A DNA stretch of 64,000 nucleotides from Flavobacteriaceae bacterium (GCA_024640565.1 JAHEET010000006.1:1-64000), one strand, 5' to 3'; positions 9,301 through 17,414 are shown, counted from the stretch's first letter. The notes: generated by a model from the sequence alone, not told the origin. Made by a program: numbers and translations.

Positions 9301-11039
9301 TTATTTTCGATAAATGTTTTCTTTGCTTCATTTAAACTTCTGGTTTTACCCATACCCATAGGAGCAGCAATTAACATTACATTTAAATTATCATCAGATA
9401 AATCACTTTGTATTGGGTCATATAAAGCTGTTATTGGATCTACAACATCTTTAATAAAGAGAAGTTTATCTAACAACGTGTTTCCATCAGGTGATTTTAA
9501 TTTTTTACTATTAACACTATCAATATACTTACCAATTAACCAGTGAATAATTGAAATTGGTGCAATAAAAATTAAAATGCCTACAAAAGTTTCAACAGAA
9601 ATATCTTTAAGTGCATAAGTATTAAAAATAATCAAAGCAACTACTCCTGAAATAATACCAAAAAGCGCTTGAGTTTTTAAGTTTGTATGTTTGGTTTTAC
9701 TCGTAAATTGAAAGTATGATCTTGCAATTAAGTCTCCCAAAACAAATGTTAGAATTACCAAAATAAAATGTGCTGCTCTCGGGTAGTATTCAAATTGAAT
9801 GATATAAAAAATAAAAAGAGGAATATAAGTAGCGTACAATGATGCGTTGGCAAAAGTTCGATAGCCTCTGAGGTTATGAAAACCATCTATCTGTAATCTA
9901 TTAACTATAAATAGATTAATAAATGTTGGCACTATACTCATAGCTAAAGTAAGAGCAACTATCCAGAGCATCGCAGAAGATTCTAAATAATGATCAGTGG
10001 CATCTGGTGCTAAATATGAAACAGAGAATATCATCAATGTAGATAATATTATAGGGGAGATAAAGCAGATGGTTACGAATTTAATTTTTTTTGAAAATTG
10101 ATAGAACAATTCTTTTAAGGAAAATAACTTTCTAGTTCTTATGTATTTGGTAATTTTTTCGTCAATTATAGCTATTAGCGTAATGAATAAAATAGATTCC
10201 AAGATGAGTAAAATAATATTAAAACCAATAAATCCCTTTTTATCATAGCAAAAGCCCTTGGTAAAAACAGACGAAGTAAAGCCTTCTTTTTTTGAGTATG
10301 TATTAAATTTACTTTGAACCAACCATATTTTTTCATCAATAACATCTACATTACTAACATCAAATATTCCAAGATTGTCTAATTTTAATTCTGTAGATAT
10401 TAAATCTAAATCAGCTTTATCTAAGTTTCCATTGGTAAGATTTGTAGCTCGAGTAACTCCAAGCATGCGCTCTAAATCTTCTTTGGTAAGTACAATGTGA
10501 TCTGTACCTGCCATTATTGTTTGCTTTACAATTTCAAACATTTCATCGTCACAATCTCCTCTTGTGATGATTGACGATATATTAACATTTGCCAATGGTG
10601 TATTCCCAATTTTCTTAAATTTAGTGGCAAATAAATCATTTAAGGCGTCATCATATGCGTATTCTATAGCATCATCTGCTAAACCCATGTATGAAGGAAA
10701 GCCGTTAAAATATGGAAACAATTGAACCTTATAGTTCATGTTAAATTCACACGTAGCTATTGTTAAATCTATTTTTTCCTTAAATGCAATTGCCCAATCA
10801 TCATCAATACCAGTAGTTAGGATTGAATCACAATAGTTTTTTGCTAGATTTAAAAAATATTGATTGCTATTTGTTTTTCTTCCAATATAATCTAGAGTTA
10901 GTACATGCTTTTTATATTTCTCAAAACTAGCAGTTAGGGAATCTTTTTGGGTGCTTTCTTGACCCACAAAAGAATTTGAAAAAAGTAAAAATAGTATTGC
11001 AATAAAATAATTAAAGCATTGAGGAAGTGTTTTTTTCAT
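6342..11039 (-). CDS. membrane STAND/AAA-type ATPase with periplasmic domain and C-terminal helical repeats, 1565 aa
   Basis: Predicted signal-transducing NTPase spanning the inner membrane. Residues 1-26 form a signal peptide or anchor (core FIAILFLLFSNSFVG). Residues about 100-235 are a periplasmic domain; its LTKEDLERMLG followed by a long helix and strand recalls the CsgG/FlgO/LpoB fold, an inference. About seven membrane helices lie between 268 and 502. The NTPase follows: Walker A APMGMGKT (about 559-566), Walker B VFVMEDLHWID (about 674-684), a sensor-like strand CIILTIRND (about 709-717), as in AAA_16 modules of STAND proteins. Residues from about 900 to the end are helical, with TPR-like units. 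The first Gly of Walker A is Ala, which is common in STAND proteins. It sits directly before the LRR gene. No effector domain is fused to it. Confidence 0.75.
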   Translation of the reverse strand: MKKTLPQCFNYFIAILFLLFSNSFVGQESTQKDSLTASFEKYKKHVLTLDYIGRKTNSNQYFLNLAKNYCDSILTTGIDDDWAIAFKEKIDLTIATCEFNMNYKVQLFPYFNGFPSYMGLADDAIEYAYDDALNDLFATKFKKIGNTPLANVNISSIITRGDCDDEMFEIVKQTIMAGTDHIVLTKEDLERMLGVTRATNLTNGNLDKADLDLISTELKLDNLGIFDVSNVDVIDEKIWLVQSKFNTYSKKEGFTSSVFTKGFCYDKKGFIGFNIILLILESILFITLIAIIDEKITKYIRTRKLFSLKELFYQFSKKIKFVTICFISPIILSTLMIFSVSYLAPDATDHYLESSAMLWIVALTLAMSIVPTFINLFIVNRLQIDGFHNLRGYRTFANASLYATYIPLFIFYIIQFEYYPRAAHFILVILTFVLGDLIARSYFQFTSKTKHTNLKTQALFGIISGVVALIIFNTYALKDISVETFVGILIFIAPISIIHWLIGKYIDSVNSKKLKSPDGNTLLDKLLFIKDVVDPITALYDPIQSDLSDDNLNVMLIAAPMGMGKTRSLNEAKKTFIENNWKWYYGDCDEIQDENSVSFEPFLEAFKELLRVEEFVDRSLQMESISGDAVKALTDIAGGPSDMINDFKRDESLTMTEICIEIAEKLELSKNKTVFVMEDLHWIDPESYAFLKHFIKTVNRNDFIRKNMCIILTIRNDEVNNLRGVSLEGLKDDLSALNKNLETEAIITDLLVEESFKVKDFINHVSNQNSQFKIQDDSLADINYKLNSSLLDKNSNLKITPLYVLKIVEQWIQNKVLKFTPDGYVLTDSIESIELPNTKEIDSYYHSILGEFDVKWARMLESAAIIGSKFNADILSQVWGYELLEILGFLEEAEAKGLIIDLSEEDNIYEFSDKRIVSAIKSYFPSSQNSGVKQIIIEYNKRYIELKKDIINTPSEYTLEEILSVVRRLTLMSSSSSYNVTTKRLIFEIIVRMILNEEHEKINAFESFLRNRNLIELSDLIAIINKIANPNTPFNEVIKHGNELLRKEYPKDSVELEFKIYGLMFKQTIFGSEYENNEDSFVKTNELDFVNEKINTLYKGEVLLSLGFLYLNCAQFSFEEAKSFLNKLSGNLKDHSDYKVFSHYIEHWIISTTLTQNYDVDEVDKSSEALLKGAIATNNLRLIKKCLKLRILFVTKYIKDKEKAVLIFTENIDHLKTNSANNHWVSSFLFFVATWSGDIYSKNNPEKVEKELKRCEEFIYKRFDANVWTKLIEEFYNAKKKFYKSTDQLDAFKLTCYEHKELISNTIGEKTKQYGDACFHIANYHLLVKEYKSSLKYRLLRIKNYEDLYVNKPKPWSLQAAYMSTSFFYSKYLKDYKKGLDYALKALAILNNTQGIPDYSIAATYNRVFKAYIELEEYNAAIELALKHFEEVKNTENVSDTKLGFAYNLIAISNKWSAEKIEDKKIASSYFIAAIKHFNLAITSWSEDTNDQNLKRARATINVGLCEHEVLRIGLEIKSINAKKIIEMIEKGLKEIKDSKLESFLTKPTKELIKKAEATLIKLSK

Positions 11040-11100
11040 AAATTAAATATTCGTACGCTATTAAAATGTGGTGCTAAATTGTTTATAATAATTTTTGTAA

Positions 11101-11466
11101 TTAACTAATCATACTGTGAAGAACCTTGCCTTCTGTAAATTTATCAGATTCGAGAAAATATTCTTTAGCTTTACTCATACCGGCCATAGAAAATCCAGAG
11201 GATTCAAAAACATGTAATGTGCTGGCATCTATTTGTAAAAAGTACACAGATCTACTAAAACTTGAATCTTTGAGCGTTATCGTTTTATCTAGATCTAGTG
11301 TGGGTATCCTTCTCGGCTTTTCAGGCAAACGTTTATTAGGCCTAAATCTCCATGTAAATAAGCCCAATTGTGTTAAATCGTTTATCTGATTTAACTTAAA
11401 TTGAACTAACCATTGTTTCATTACTGGAGAAATAAAATCAGGTAAGTCAACATTTAAATCCAGCAT
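11101..11466 (-). CDS. small protein of unknown family, full-length copy, 121 aa
   Basis: Unknown function. A conserved core, GLFTWRFRPNKRLPEKPRRI followed by SVYFLQIDASTLHVFESSG, is repeated nearly residue for residue in a shorter + strand gene at 12949-13203. The basic PEKPR segment followed by beta-strand-like stretches would suit a small nucleic-acid- or ligand-binding fold, but nothing more can be said. No signal peptide. It is the first gene of the minus-strand run, 61 bases before the large ATPase, and is transcribed away from the putative regulator at 11597. Confidence 0.65.
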   Translation of the reverse strand: MLDLNVDLPDFISPVMKQWLVQFKLNQINDLTQLGLFTWRFRPNKRLPEKPRRIPTLDLDKTITLKDSSFSRSVYFLQIDASTLHVFESSGFSMAGMSKAKEYFLESDKFTEGKVLHSMIS

Positions 11467-11556
11467 ATGTAAAATATTAATATTTATAAAAAAAATTGAA
11501 CAAGTATTAATGGGGTAATATACTTTTTAAATATCTAAAATAAGTAATAAATATTA

Positions 11557-11564
11557 TATATTTG
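11557..11564 (+). promoter_or_regulatory. Bacteroidota -7 promoter element TAnnTTTG for the regulator gene
   Basis: TATATTTG matches TAnnTTTG exactly and lies about 33 bases before the TTG start of the putative regulator. I see no TTG at the expected -33 spacing, so the promoter may depend on an activator. The element overlaps the first copy of an 11-base tandem repeat. Confidence 0.45.
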
Positions 11565-11581
11565 GCTCATATTTGGCTCAT
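11560..11581. repeat. 11-bp tandem direct repeat, candidate operator
   Basis: Two head-to-tail copies of ATTTGGCTCAT with no spacer, 11 bases apart (one helical turn), in the intergenic region between the divergent regulator and the small gene. The first copy overlaps the -7 element. Direct repeats one turn apart over a promoter are typical of operator sites, so autoregulation is plausible. Confidence 0.5.
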
Positions 11582-11596
11582 GTAAAATAATTTATT

Positions 11597-12841
11597 TTGA
11601 TTGAAAACCTAAAGAAAGAAATCGCTAAGAAAATAAAAAGGGAAATAAAAAATAGAGGAGACTGCGTATTCTTGTCAAATGCAATTTTTGAAATTTTAGA
11701 TATAGAAATAAGCTATAATACCCTGAGACGATTTTACAATCTTTTGCCGTCAACAAAAACAAGTATAAAAACATTTAACACTCTGGCTCAATTTATAGGT
11801 TATAAAAATTACATCGATTTTACACAAAATTATAAGTACAAAGAAAAAATTAATATCACTGAAATTATTTATAAATCTGTTGCAAAGAACAAACCTGAAG
11901 ATATAGTTAATCTTGTAAAGAAAACCAAAAAAAGTTCTGAAGACTTTACAAGTCTAATTATAATTTTAATACGTGAATTATGGCATAACAGAAATTTTAA
12001 ATTAATAGATAGAATATTCAATTTAAAGGCCCTTAATTTTAATTCGTTTTCTTATGATGAAGTGCTTAAACTTGGAAATTCTATAGGATTATTAATTCGA
12101 AAAAAAGATAAACTTCACCCACTACTTCTCAATAACATAAATTTTTTGGATTGTGTATTTCTAATTTTTGTAGACTACTCGAGTTTGAATAAATATTATG
12201 GGGATACTTTAGAAATCATTAAAAAAAATAATGTTAGATATGATATTACTCTATTTTCAAAAGCGGTACTTGAATTTAGAAATTTTATTAATAATACAAA
12301 AATCAAAGATTTTGATATTGACAAACCCCACAAAAAACAATTACATTCTATTTTAATTGGAAGATTATTGAGCTTAAAACTTCTTAGTGCAAATCCAGAT
12401 AAAGCTTTAGAAATAATAAATACTCACCATAAATCTCTTCCACTAAAAGTTGATTTAATTAGCAATTATTATGAGGTATTTACAACTACAATTCTATTAA
12501 AAAACATTGAAATCATGTCTTTTTTAATAGATAAAGTTGAATCAAAAATTGATTTTTACTATCAAAATAGTCAATTAAATTCTTTTTATTTAATGTGTTT
12601 ATTTTACTACAGATTAGCCGGAGATTTAGAAAATGAAACTAAATTTTTTAAAGCTTTTAAACTAAATGATTGCCGGCATAGCTATGAAGAATTTATAAGC
12701 CTTTTATATCTCATATACGAGTATGATAGCACTACTACAAAAACTAAAAAGATAACTTTAAGAATTCGTTATAAGTCGTTGAGTAAGAAACTTAACTATT
12801 CATTTTTCTCAGAAGATTTTTTACTTACATATTTCGATTAA
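11597..12841 (+). CDS. putative transcriptional regulator of the accessory locus, 414 aa
   Basis: Start is TTG. Residues about 33-80 contain ISYNTLRRFYNLLP, then S-x-KTFNTLAQFIGY-x-x-YIDF, a pattern (S-xx-TLRR-F then TL-xx-LA-x-fiGY-xx-F) found at the N-terminus of many Bacteroidota proteins and taken to be a helix-turn-helix-like DNA-binding domain. The remainder, about 330 residues, is helical and Leu/Ile/Asn-rich, probably a TPR-like sensor region. It is divergent from the ATPase run, shares its upstream region with the 121-residue gene, and has a tandem repeat over its promoter. DNA binding is inferred from the motif, not shown. Confidence 0.55.
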   Translation: MIENLKKEIAKKIKREIKNRGDCVFLSNAIFEILDIEISYNTLRRFYNLLPSTKTSIKTFNTLAQFIGYKNYIDFTQNYKYKEKINITEIIYKSVAKNKPEDIVNLVKKTKKSSEDFTSLIIILIRELWHNRNFKLIDRIFNLKALNFNSFSYDEVLKLGNSIGLLIRKKDKLHPLLLNNINFLDCVFLIFVDYSSLNKYYGDTLEIIKKNNVRYDITLFSKAVLEFRNFINNTKIKDFDIDKPHKKQLHSILIGRLLSLKLLSANPDKALEIINTHHKSLPLKVDLISNYYEVFTTTILLKNIEIMSFLIDKVESKIDFYYQNSQLNSFYLMCLFYYRLAGDLENETKFFKAFKLNDCRHSYEEFISLLYLIYEYDSTTTKTKKITLRIRYKSLSKKLNYSFFSEDFLLTYFD

Positions 12842-12948
12842 ACCCTCCCCAAAATAGTTCGACTTCACTCCTCTCTGCTCCACAGTCAAAAATTAAGCCT
12901 TGCAGAGATGTAGGGCCAAACCCAAAAAATCCACTTACAACCATTGGT

Positions 12949-13203
12949 TTGTTTCATTGGGAATTTAGACCCAATAGGCGCATGCCCGAAAAACCAAGAA
13001 AAATTCCAAAGATAGGCGAGTGTTTGAAATTAGAGGATTTAAGTTTTAAACACTCGGTTTATTTTTTTCAGGTCGATTCAAAAACATTGCACATCTATGA
13101 ATCCTCTGGCATTTCTCTAGGTGGATTAAATATTGCACATGAATATATTTTACAAAATAACGAGTTTATTCAAACAAAAGTTTTGATGAAAATGATTCGA
13201 TAG
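12949..13203 (+). CDS. shortened paralogue of the small protein at 11101-11466, about 84 aa
   Basis: LFHWEFRPNRRMPEKPRKIP and SVYFFQVDSKTLHIYESSG align along the whole length with the 121-residue minus-strand protein. The N-terminal 36 residues of that protein have no counterpart here: similarity begins only a few codons before TTG at 12949 (LTTIGLF against LTQLGLF), and no ATG or GTG is in frame upstream. It is either a true short gene starting at TTG or a 5'-truncated remnant. The two copies flank the regulator gene in opposite orientation. Confidence 0.5.
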   Translation: MFHWEFRPNRRMPEKPRKIPKIGECLKLEDLSFKHSVYFFQVDSKTLHIYESSGISLGGLNIAHEYILQNNEFIQTKVLMKMIR

Positions 13204-13395
13204 TTGATAGCCTGGGGCAGAAATATTTAGCCTCATTTTATTCATTCTGATTGAAAAAACAAAAATTCAAAATCTTAAACTGGTAGGGAATTTCTCGGGA
13301 AGCGCAGGTGCTCGAAAGATTAAGTAAATTTTCTTATAATTAAATTCAATAAACCAAACAAATGGGAAAAGCAGAATTTTCAATAAACGGGCTAA

Positions 13396-13524
13396 GCGTT
13401 CTGGGGGAGCCTAGAAATTTTAGCTACAGATATTGAAGATCCATTTGGGGAAGACACCAATGATTTACCCGTAGATGAAATTTGCTTAACAAGCAAAAAA
13501 AATATAAAAGAGATCTTAGAATAA
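13396..13524 (+). pseudogene. C-terminal relic of a bestrophin-family (UPF0187) protein
   Basis: Reading from 13396 to the TAA at 13522-13524 gives a peptide containing LEILATDIEDPFGEDTNDLP and then a helix ending KNIKEILE. The IE(D/N)PFG-xD-xNDLP motif marks the C-terminus of bestrophin-like chloride-channel proteins. The other roughly 250 residues are missing; a stop lies in frame just upstream and the DNA there encodes nothing recognisable. It ends exactly where the convergent gene at 13525 ends. This looks like debris from gene loss or an insertion at the edge of the accessory region. Confidence 0.7.
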
Positions 13525-14064
13525 TTAAAGATGGTTAAATTCTTCGGGAAGTATATTTTTATCCCCTTCTTCAAAAACTAAATTTCCAGTATAATAGTCT
13601 ACACCATCATTTTTAATTTCTTCTTTTAGAATATCTCTTTTTTCAAAAGGAACTGCAGCTTTATAAAGCATATTTTCTTCAGACGCCTCATTAAGATACT
13701 TTTTGACAAACTCTAACCCAATATTGTATAGCGTTTCTGAAATTTCATTAGAATTATAGCCAAAATCCTCAAATAATTCGTATTTGTCTATCAATTCACC
13801 CTCTTCATCTGTAAATTCTTCGAAATCCCAAGGTGATCCGTTTGAACCTCTAACATTAGTTTTGATATCACAAAAGCAATAGGTATCAATAACCCCGTCT
13901 CCATCGTTATCTAAATGAAAAGAAAGAGTGTATTTGCCATTTGTTTGCGTAAAAATAGAATTACAAATTTTATAGTCTTCATCGCTGTTTTCATTATTGA
14001 ATGTTTTAATATAGACGTATGGTTTCGTTGAAGAATCATCCTTCTCAACTATCACTTTTGTCAC
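13525..14064 (-). CDS. hypothetical acidic protein, 179 aa
   Basis: No family recognised. It is very acidic. Near residue 52, LDNDGDGVIDTY resembles the DxDxDG calcium-binding loops of thrombospondin type-3 or EF-hand-like repeats, but there is only one copy. No signal peptide is evident with the GTG start used here (14064). An in-frame extension through a hydrophobic SLIIIV stretch has no normal start codon. It begins 19 bases after the stop of the OYE-family gene on the same strand, so it may be its downstream partner. Confidence 0.5.
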   Translation of the reverse strand: MTKVIVEKDDSSTKPYVYIKTFNNENSDEDYKICNSIFTQTNGKYTLSFHLDNDGDGVIDTYCFCDIKTNVRGSNGSPWDFEEFTDEEGELIDKYELFEDFGYNSNEISETLYNIGLEFVKKYLNEASEENMLYKAAVPFEKRDILKEEIKNDGVDYYTGNLVFEEGDKNILPEEFNHL

Positions 14065-14083
14065 AATGATTATGAGTGAATCG

Positions 14084-15304
14084 TTAATTCTTCCAAAAAG
14101 ATTTAAAAAACAAACTCTTCAAACTAAACCAAATGGCCAAGATGCCCGGCAGGTTTTTTTTGGGGGATTTTCCTTTTCCAAGCCGTTGAATTTGAAGTTC
14201 GTACCAAGGAAGTTCTACACCTCCCAATTGGTCGAGAAATCGAATTCCAATCCGAGGAATTGGTGCCTCGAAACGTTTAACAGACCCATTAAAAATTTGA
14301 TTTGCCAAATTCGGGTACAAACAAAAAGGCCTGGCCAAACCAACTACATCGAGATTTCCTTCTTCCAAGGCTTTGTCCATAACAGCAACGGAACGAAATC
14401 CTCCCGTTAAGAGCAAAGGCGTTTTTGTAAGCTTTCGTGCTTTCTCAATATAGCTTAAAAAATACGCTTCGCGTTCAACGGTGCTTTTCTTTCGGTCTCC
14501 AGTAATCATGGCAGGTTTTTCATAGGTACCTCCAGAAATTTCAATGAGGTCAATACCTTCATTACCAAGAAGCCGAACGACTTCCATCGATGCTTCTTCG
14601 GTAAAACCTCCCCGTTGAAAATCTGCAGAATTAATCTTAATGCCTATGGGATAAGCGGCGCCCACTTGTCGGCGAATTTCGCGGTAAATTTCTAAAACAA
14701 AGCGCGCTCTGTTGGCCAAAGATCCGCCCCATTGATCGGTTCGTATGTTGCTATTGGGCGATAAAAACTGACTGACCAAATACCCATGAGCCCCATGAAT
14801 TTGACAACCTGTAAACCCTGCTTCCTTCATGATTCTTGCTGTAGTTCCAAAACGTTTGATAATGTCCCAAATGGCTTCTTCCGTTAAGGCGGTGGGCACT
14901 TTGAACATTTTTGAAGCACCGCCCATTTTAAGGGGTACTGCAGAAGGCGCCACAATTTCTCTGTTTATAGCCGCAAAGGCCTGCCTACCCGGATGGTTTA
15001 TTTGAGGCCAAAGATGCACTCCGGTTCCTTCCACCGATTTTGCCCATTGTTTTAACAACTCAAAATCTTTGTAATCTTCTACCACTACATTGCGGGCTTC
15101 TCCCAACGCCATGGAATCTACCATTATATTTCCGGTAATAAGCAAGCCTGGGTTTCCTTTTGCCCATACTCGATAGGCATGGATCAATCCCTTACTGGGT
15201 GCGTGGTATCGGGTTCCAAAATTTTCGCTCATTGCAGACTTTGCAATTCTGTTTTTTAAAACAGCTCCGTTGGGCAATGTAAAAGGAGCAGCAATGTGTT
15301 TCAT
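14084..15304 (-). CDS. NADH:flavin oxidoreductase, Old Yellow Enzyme family, 406 aa
   Basis: FMN-dependent TIM-barrel enzyme that reduces activated double bonds of enals, enones or related substrates. Seen in the sequence: LPNGAVLKNRIAKSAMSE at the N-terminus, HPGRQA (about 105), IHGAHGYLVSQFLSP (about 168-182), NIRTDQWGGS just after it, and the phosphate-binding LLLTGGFRS plus VGLARPF near residues 300-325. All are OYE landmarks. There is no C-terminal iron-sulfur and Rossmann extension of the 2,4-dienoyl-CoA reductase type; the last 40 residues are basic and hydrophobic. It follows the acylase gene by 52 bases. Natural substrate unknown. Confidence 0.9.
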   Translation of the reverse strand: MKHIAAPFTLPNGAVLKNRIAKSAMSENFGTRYHAPSKGLIHAYRVWAKGNPGLLITGNIMVDSMALGEARNVVVEDYKDFELLKQWAKSVEGTGVHLWPQINHPGRQAFAAINREIVAPSAVPLKMGGASKMFKVPTALTEEAIWDIIKRFGTTARIMKEAGFTGCQIHGAHGYLVSQFLSPNSNIRTDQWGGSLANRARFVLEIYREIRRQVGAAYPIGIKINSADFQRGGFTEEASMEVVRLLGNEGIDLIEISGGTYEKPAMITGDRKKSTVEREAYFLSYIEKARKLTKTPLLLTGGFRSVAVMDKALEEGNLDVVGLARPFCLYPNLANQIFNGSVKRFEAPIPRIGIRFLDQLGGVELPWYELQIQRLGKGKSPKKNLPGILAIWFSLKSLFFKSFWKN

Positions 15305-15356
15305 AAATGGGGTGTTTTTTTATTGAATTTTGAAGGTTTTAAAATTGAAAACGCTC

Positions 15357-17414
15357 CTATTTAGGCGCATAAGTTTTGAGGGCTTTTTTTTCAACTTCCG
15401 CACGCTCAAAAGACATGGTTTTTGTCTTAAAATCGGCATACAAATCCATCTGATCGGTATAATGTGGGCTTTCGGGCCTGCGGCTATTCCCAAAAGAAAT
15501 CACGGACTCATAATAGGTATTGTTGGGGGTAAAACGCACCAACCCAATATAGGATTCTCCGTGGGTTATTTTCATACGCCCGTTTTTATATGGGATGCCT
15601 CGCATGGCAGTTACCACATCTGGCAAACCAAAAATAGGAAGGGCCTTATCGCCTCTTACCAATTGCTGAAATTCTCCCAATTGAATGCGTTCTTTCTTAA
15701 AATGTTTTTTTAAGTAGGCCTTCGTTTCTTTCAATGCGCTGAACAATGCGGCATGTGTAAAGGTTTTGTCTGCTCCCAAGGCATCGTAAAAAGGTTCGAG
15801 CTGGTAATACAAAACCGCATAGGCGCCTGCTCCATAAGATGCTGCATGGGTTTTTCGATCCCAGTTTTTGATGTCTGACAATAGCACACGCACTGCGGGG
15901 TAATCTGTTTCTTTCATGGTAAACAACGGATTCAAATCCATGTAATTGTACTGCAACGGAGTGGGCAATTGGTGGTCATATTTAATGCGTTTGAAGCGCT
16001 CATAATCGATATGTTCTTCTGCTTCGAGCAATTGCAACAGGCGTGTAGAACGATTGTTGTCATAGGTTTCAAAATGCATTGCTTTTGCAAAATTTTCGGA
16101 CTTTGGATTGTCTGCTTCCCCTGAAGATTTGAATGGTGAGTGGTTGGCATTGTAAACAAATCCGGATTTTGGACTTACCACTTGTGGCAAATCTTGAATT
16201 TCATAATAGGTATCCCAAAGTGTTGCTCGGGTATTCCCAGGAACAACATCCGTCCAATCATACCCCTCGGCTCGAATTGGAATCTTACCATTGGAGATGT
16301 AAAAAATGGTATCGTTTCTGTCCGCATACCCAATGTTATACCCCGGGAGTGCCTTCATTTTTAATGCCTCATAAAACTCGGTAAAATTTTTCGCTTTGTT
16401 CATTTTCCACCATTGCTCAATGGCATTGATATTGGTTGTGCTTGGTGTTCGCACTGCATAGACGCCTGTTTTGTTCTTCAAGGTAGGTCCGTAGATGCTT
16501 TTATAAAAGGTTTTCTTTATTGGGATTCGCATTCCTAGAAATTTTAAAAATACCGTTGCTTTGTATTTTTCTAGTGAATGTTCTTCAGTATCTACCAAAT
16601 ACACGTCTTTTTTACTAGGGTGCATTTCCAACGCATACACATCCGCTTTGTCGGGATAATTAACGGTGTGTGTCCAACCTAAAAACCTATTGGCGCCTGT
16701 TAACAAACACGGCGATCCTGGAAAGGCTGCACCAATAATATTGGTTCCCTCCTCACTTACCAAATGGGCTTCATACCAAGAAGTAGGTCCCGTTAGCGGC
16801 TGGTGCGTATTAATGGCTAAAAAGGTTTCATTGGATTGAGTTCTGCTTCTACTAATGGCCAATAAATTGGAACCTTTGGTATCCTGTTCTATTTCGTAGG
16901 GCCAAGACAATGAATTATTGACAATGCCAGTTACCAATTTGTCTGCCCCATTGGAAATGAACAATTGTAATTGTGTATAACGCAAAAGCTTTTTTGGCGT
17001 AAGCGGAAAAAGTGCTTTGTGAAGGACTTCATTTGGATGCTTCTTGGCAAAAGCATTGAGGCCTTGAGAGAATCCCTCTAGCAGCGCAATAAATTTAGTA
17101 TCAAGCGTGTGGTATAGATCGTCAACTGTTTTTTCTGCTTGGATGAACTGTACTAAGAAATCGGCACCTGCCCCTTTGATACCAAGGTGCTTACTAAGCA
17201 TTCCATTTCCAGCAATGTAGGCTTCTTGCAATAGTTTGAAATGATCTTCTGCCTGTGCCCATGCAAAGCCGTAGGCTACCTCAACATCGGTTGCCGCATA
17301 AATGTGAGGAACGCCATAGGCATCTCTTATAATTTCAATAGTGTCCGGATTTATTTGAGCATTATTTTTAAAATGAATGCAAACAATGAAGAGTAATAAG
17401 GCGATTTTTTTCAT
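15357..17414 (-). CDS. penicillin acylase family amide hydrolase (Ntn), secreted, 685 aa
   Basis: N-terminal-nucleophile hydrolase made as one precursor and cleaved into two chains. I take ATG 17414 because it gives a clean signal peptide (MKKIALLLFIVCIHFKNNAQ); an upstream in-frame ATG adds 13 residues that spoil it. The family hallmarks are IIRDAYGVPHIYA at the start of the small chain, and KGSNLLAIS with the predicted nucleophile Ser about residue 182, exposed after cleavage behind a Gly. PGSPCLLTGANRFLGWTHTV is the typical segment about 60 residues further on. It probably hydrolyses an amide such as an N-acyl amino acid or acyl-homoserine lactone in the periplasm; the substrate cannot be read from the sequence. 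Confidence 0.88.
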   Translation of the reverse strand: MKKIALLLFIVCIHFKNNAQINPDTIEIIRDAYGVPHIYAATDVEVAYGFAWAQAEDHFKLLQEAYIAGNGMLSKHLGIKGAGADFLVQFIQAEKTVDDLYHTLDTKFIALLEGFSQGLNAFAKKHPNEVLHKALFPLTPKKLLRYTQLQLFISNGADKLVTGIVNNSLSWPYEIEQDTKGSNLLAISRSRTQSNETFLAINTHQPLTGPTSWYEAHLVSEEGTNIIGAAFPGSPCLLTGANRFLGWTHTVNYPDKADVYALEMHPSKKDVYLVDTEEHSLEKYKATVFLKFLGMRIPIKKTFYKSIYGPTLKNKTGVYAVRTPSTTNINAIEQWWKMNKAKNFTEFYEALKMKALPGYNIGYADRNDTIFYISNGKIPIRAEGYDWTDVVPGNTRATLWDTYYEIQDLPQVVSPKSGFVYNANHSPFKSSGEADNPKSENFAKAMHFETYDNNRSTRLLQLLEAEEHIDYERFKRIKYDHQLPTPLQYNYMDLNPLFTMKETDYPAVRVLLSDIKNWDRKTHAASYGAGAYAVLYYQLEPFYDALGADKTFTHAALFSALKETKAYLKKHFKKERIQLGEFQQLVRGDKALPIFGLPDVVTAMRGIPYKNGRMKITHGESYIGLVRFTPNNTYYESVISFGNSRRPESPHYTDQMDLYADFKTKTMSFERAEVEKKALKTYAPK

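Noticed and set aside
13402..13524. Possible complete small gene starting ATGGGAAAAGC near 13361
   Set aside because: That frame stops after about 24 codons; only the downstream frame carries a recognisable motif, so it is debris of a longer gene.
13900..13925. Thrombospondin type-3 or EF-hand array in the 179-residue protein
   Set aside because: Only one DNDGDGVID-like loop is present; a single match is not enough.
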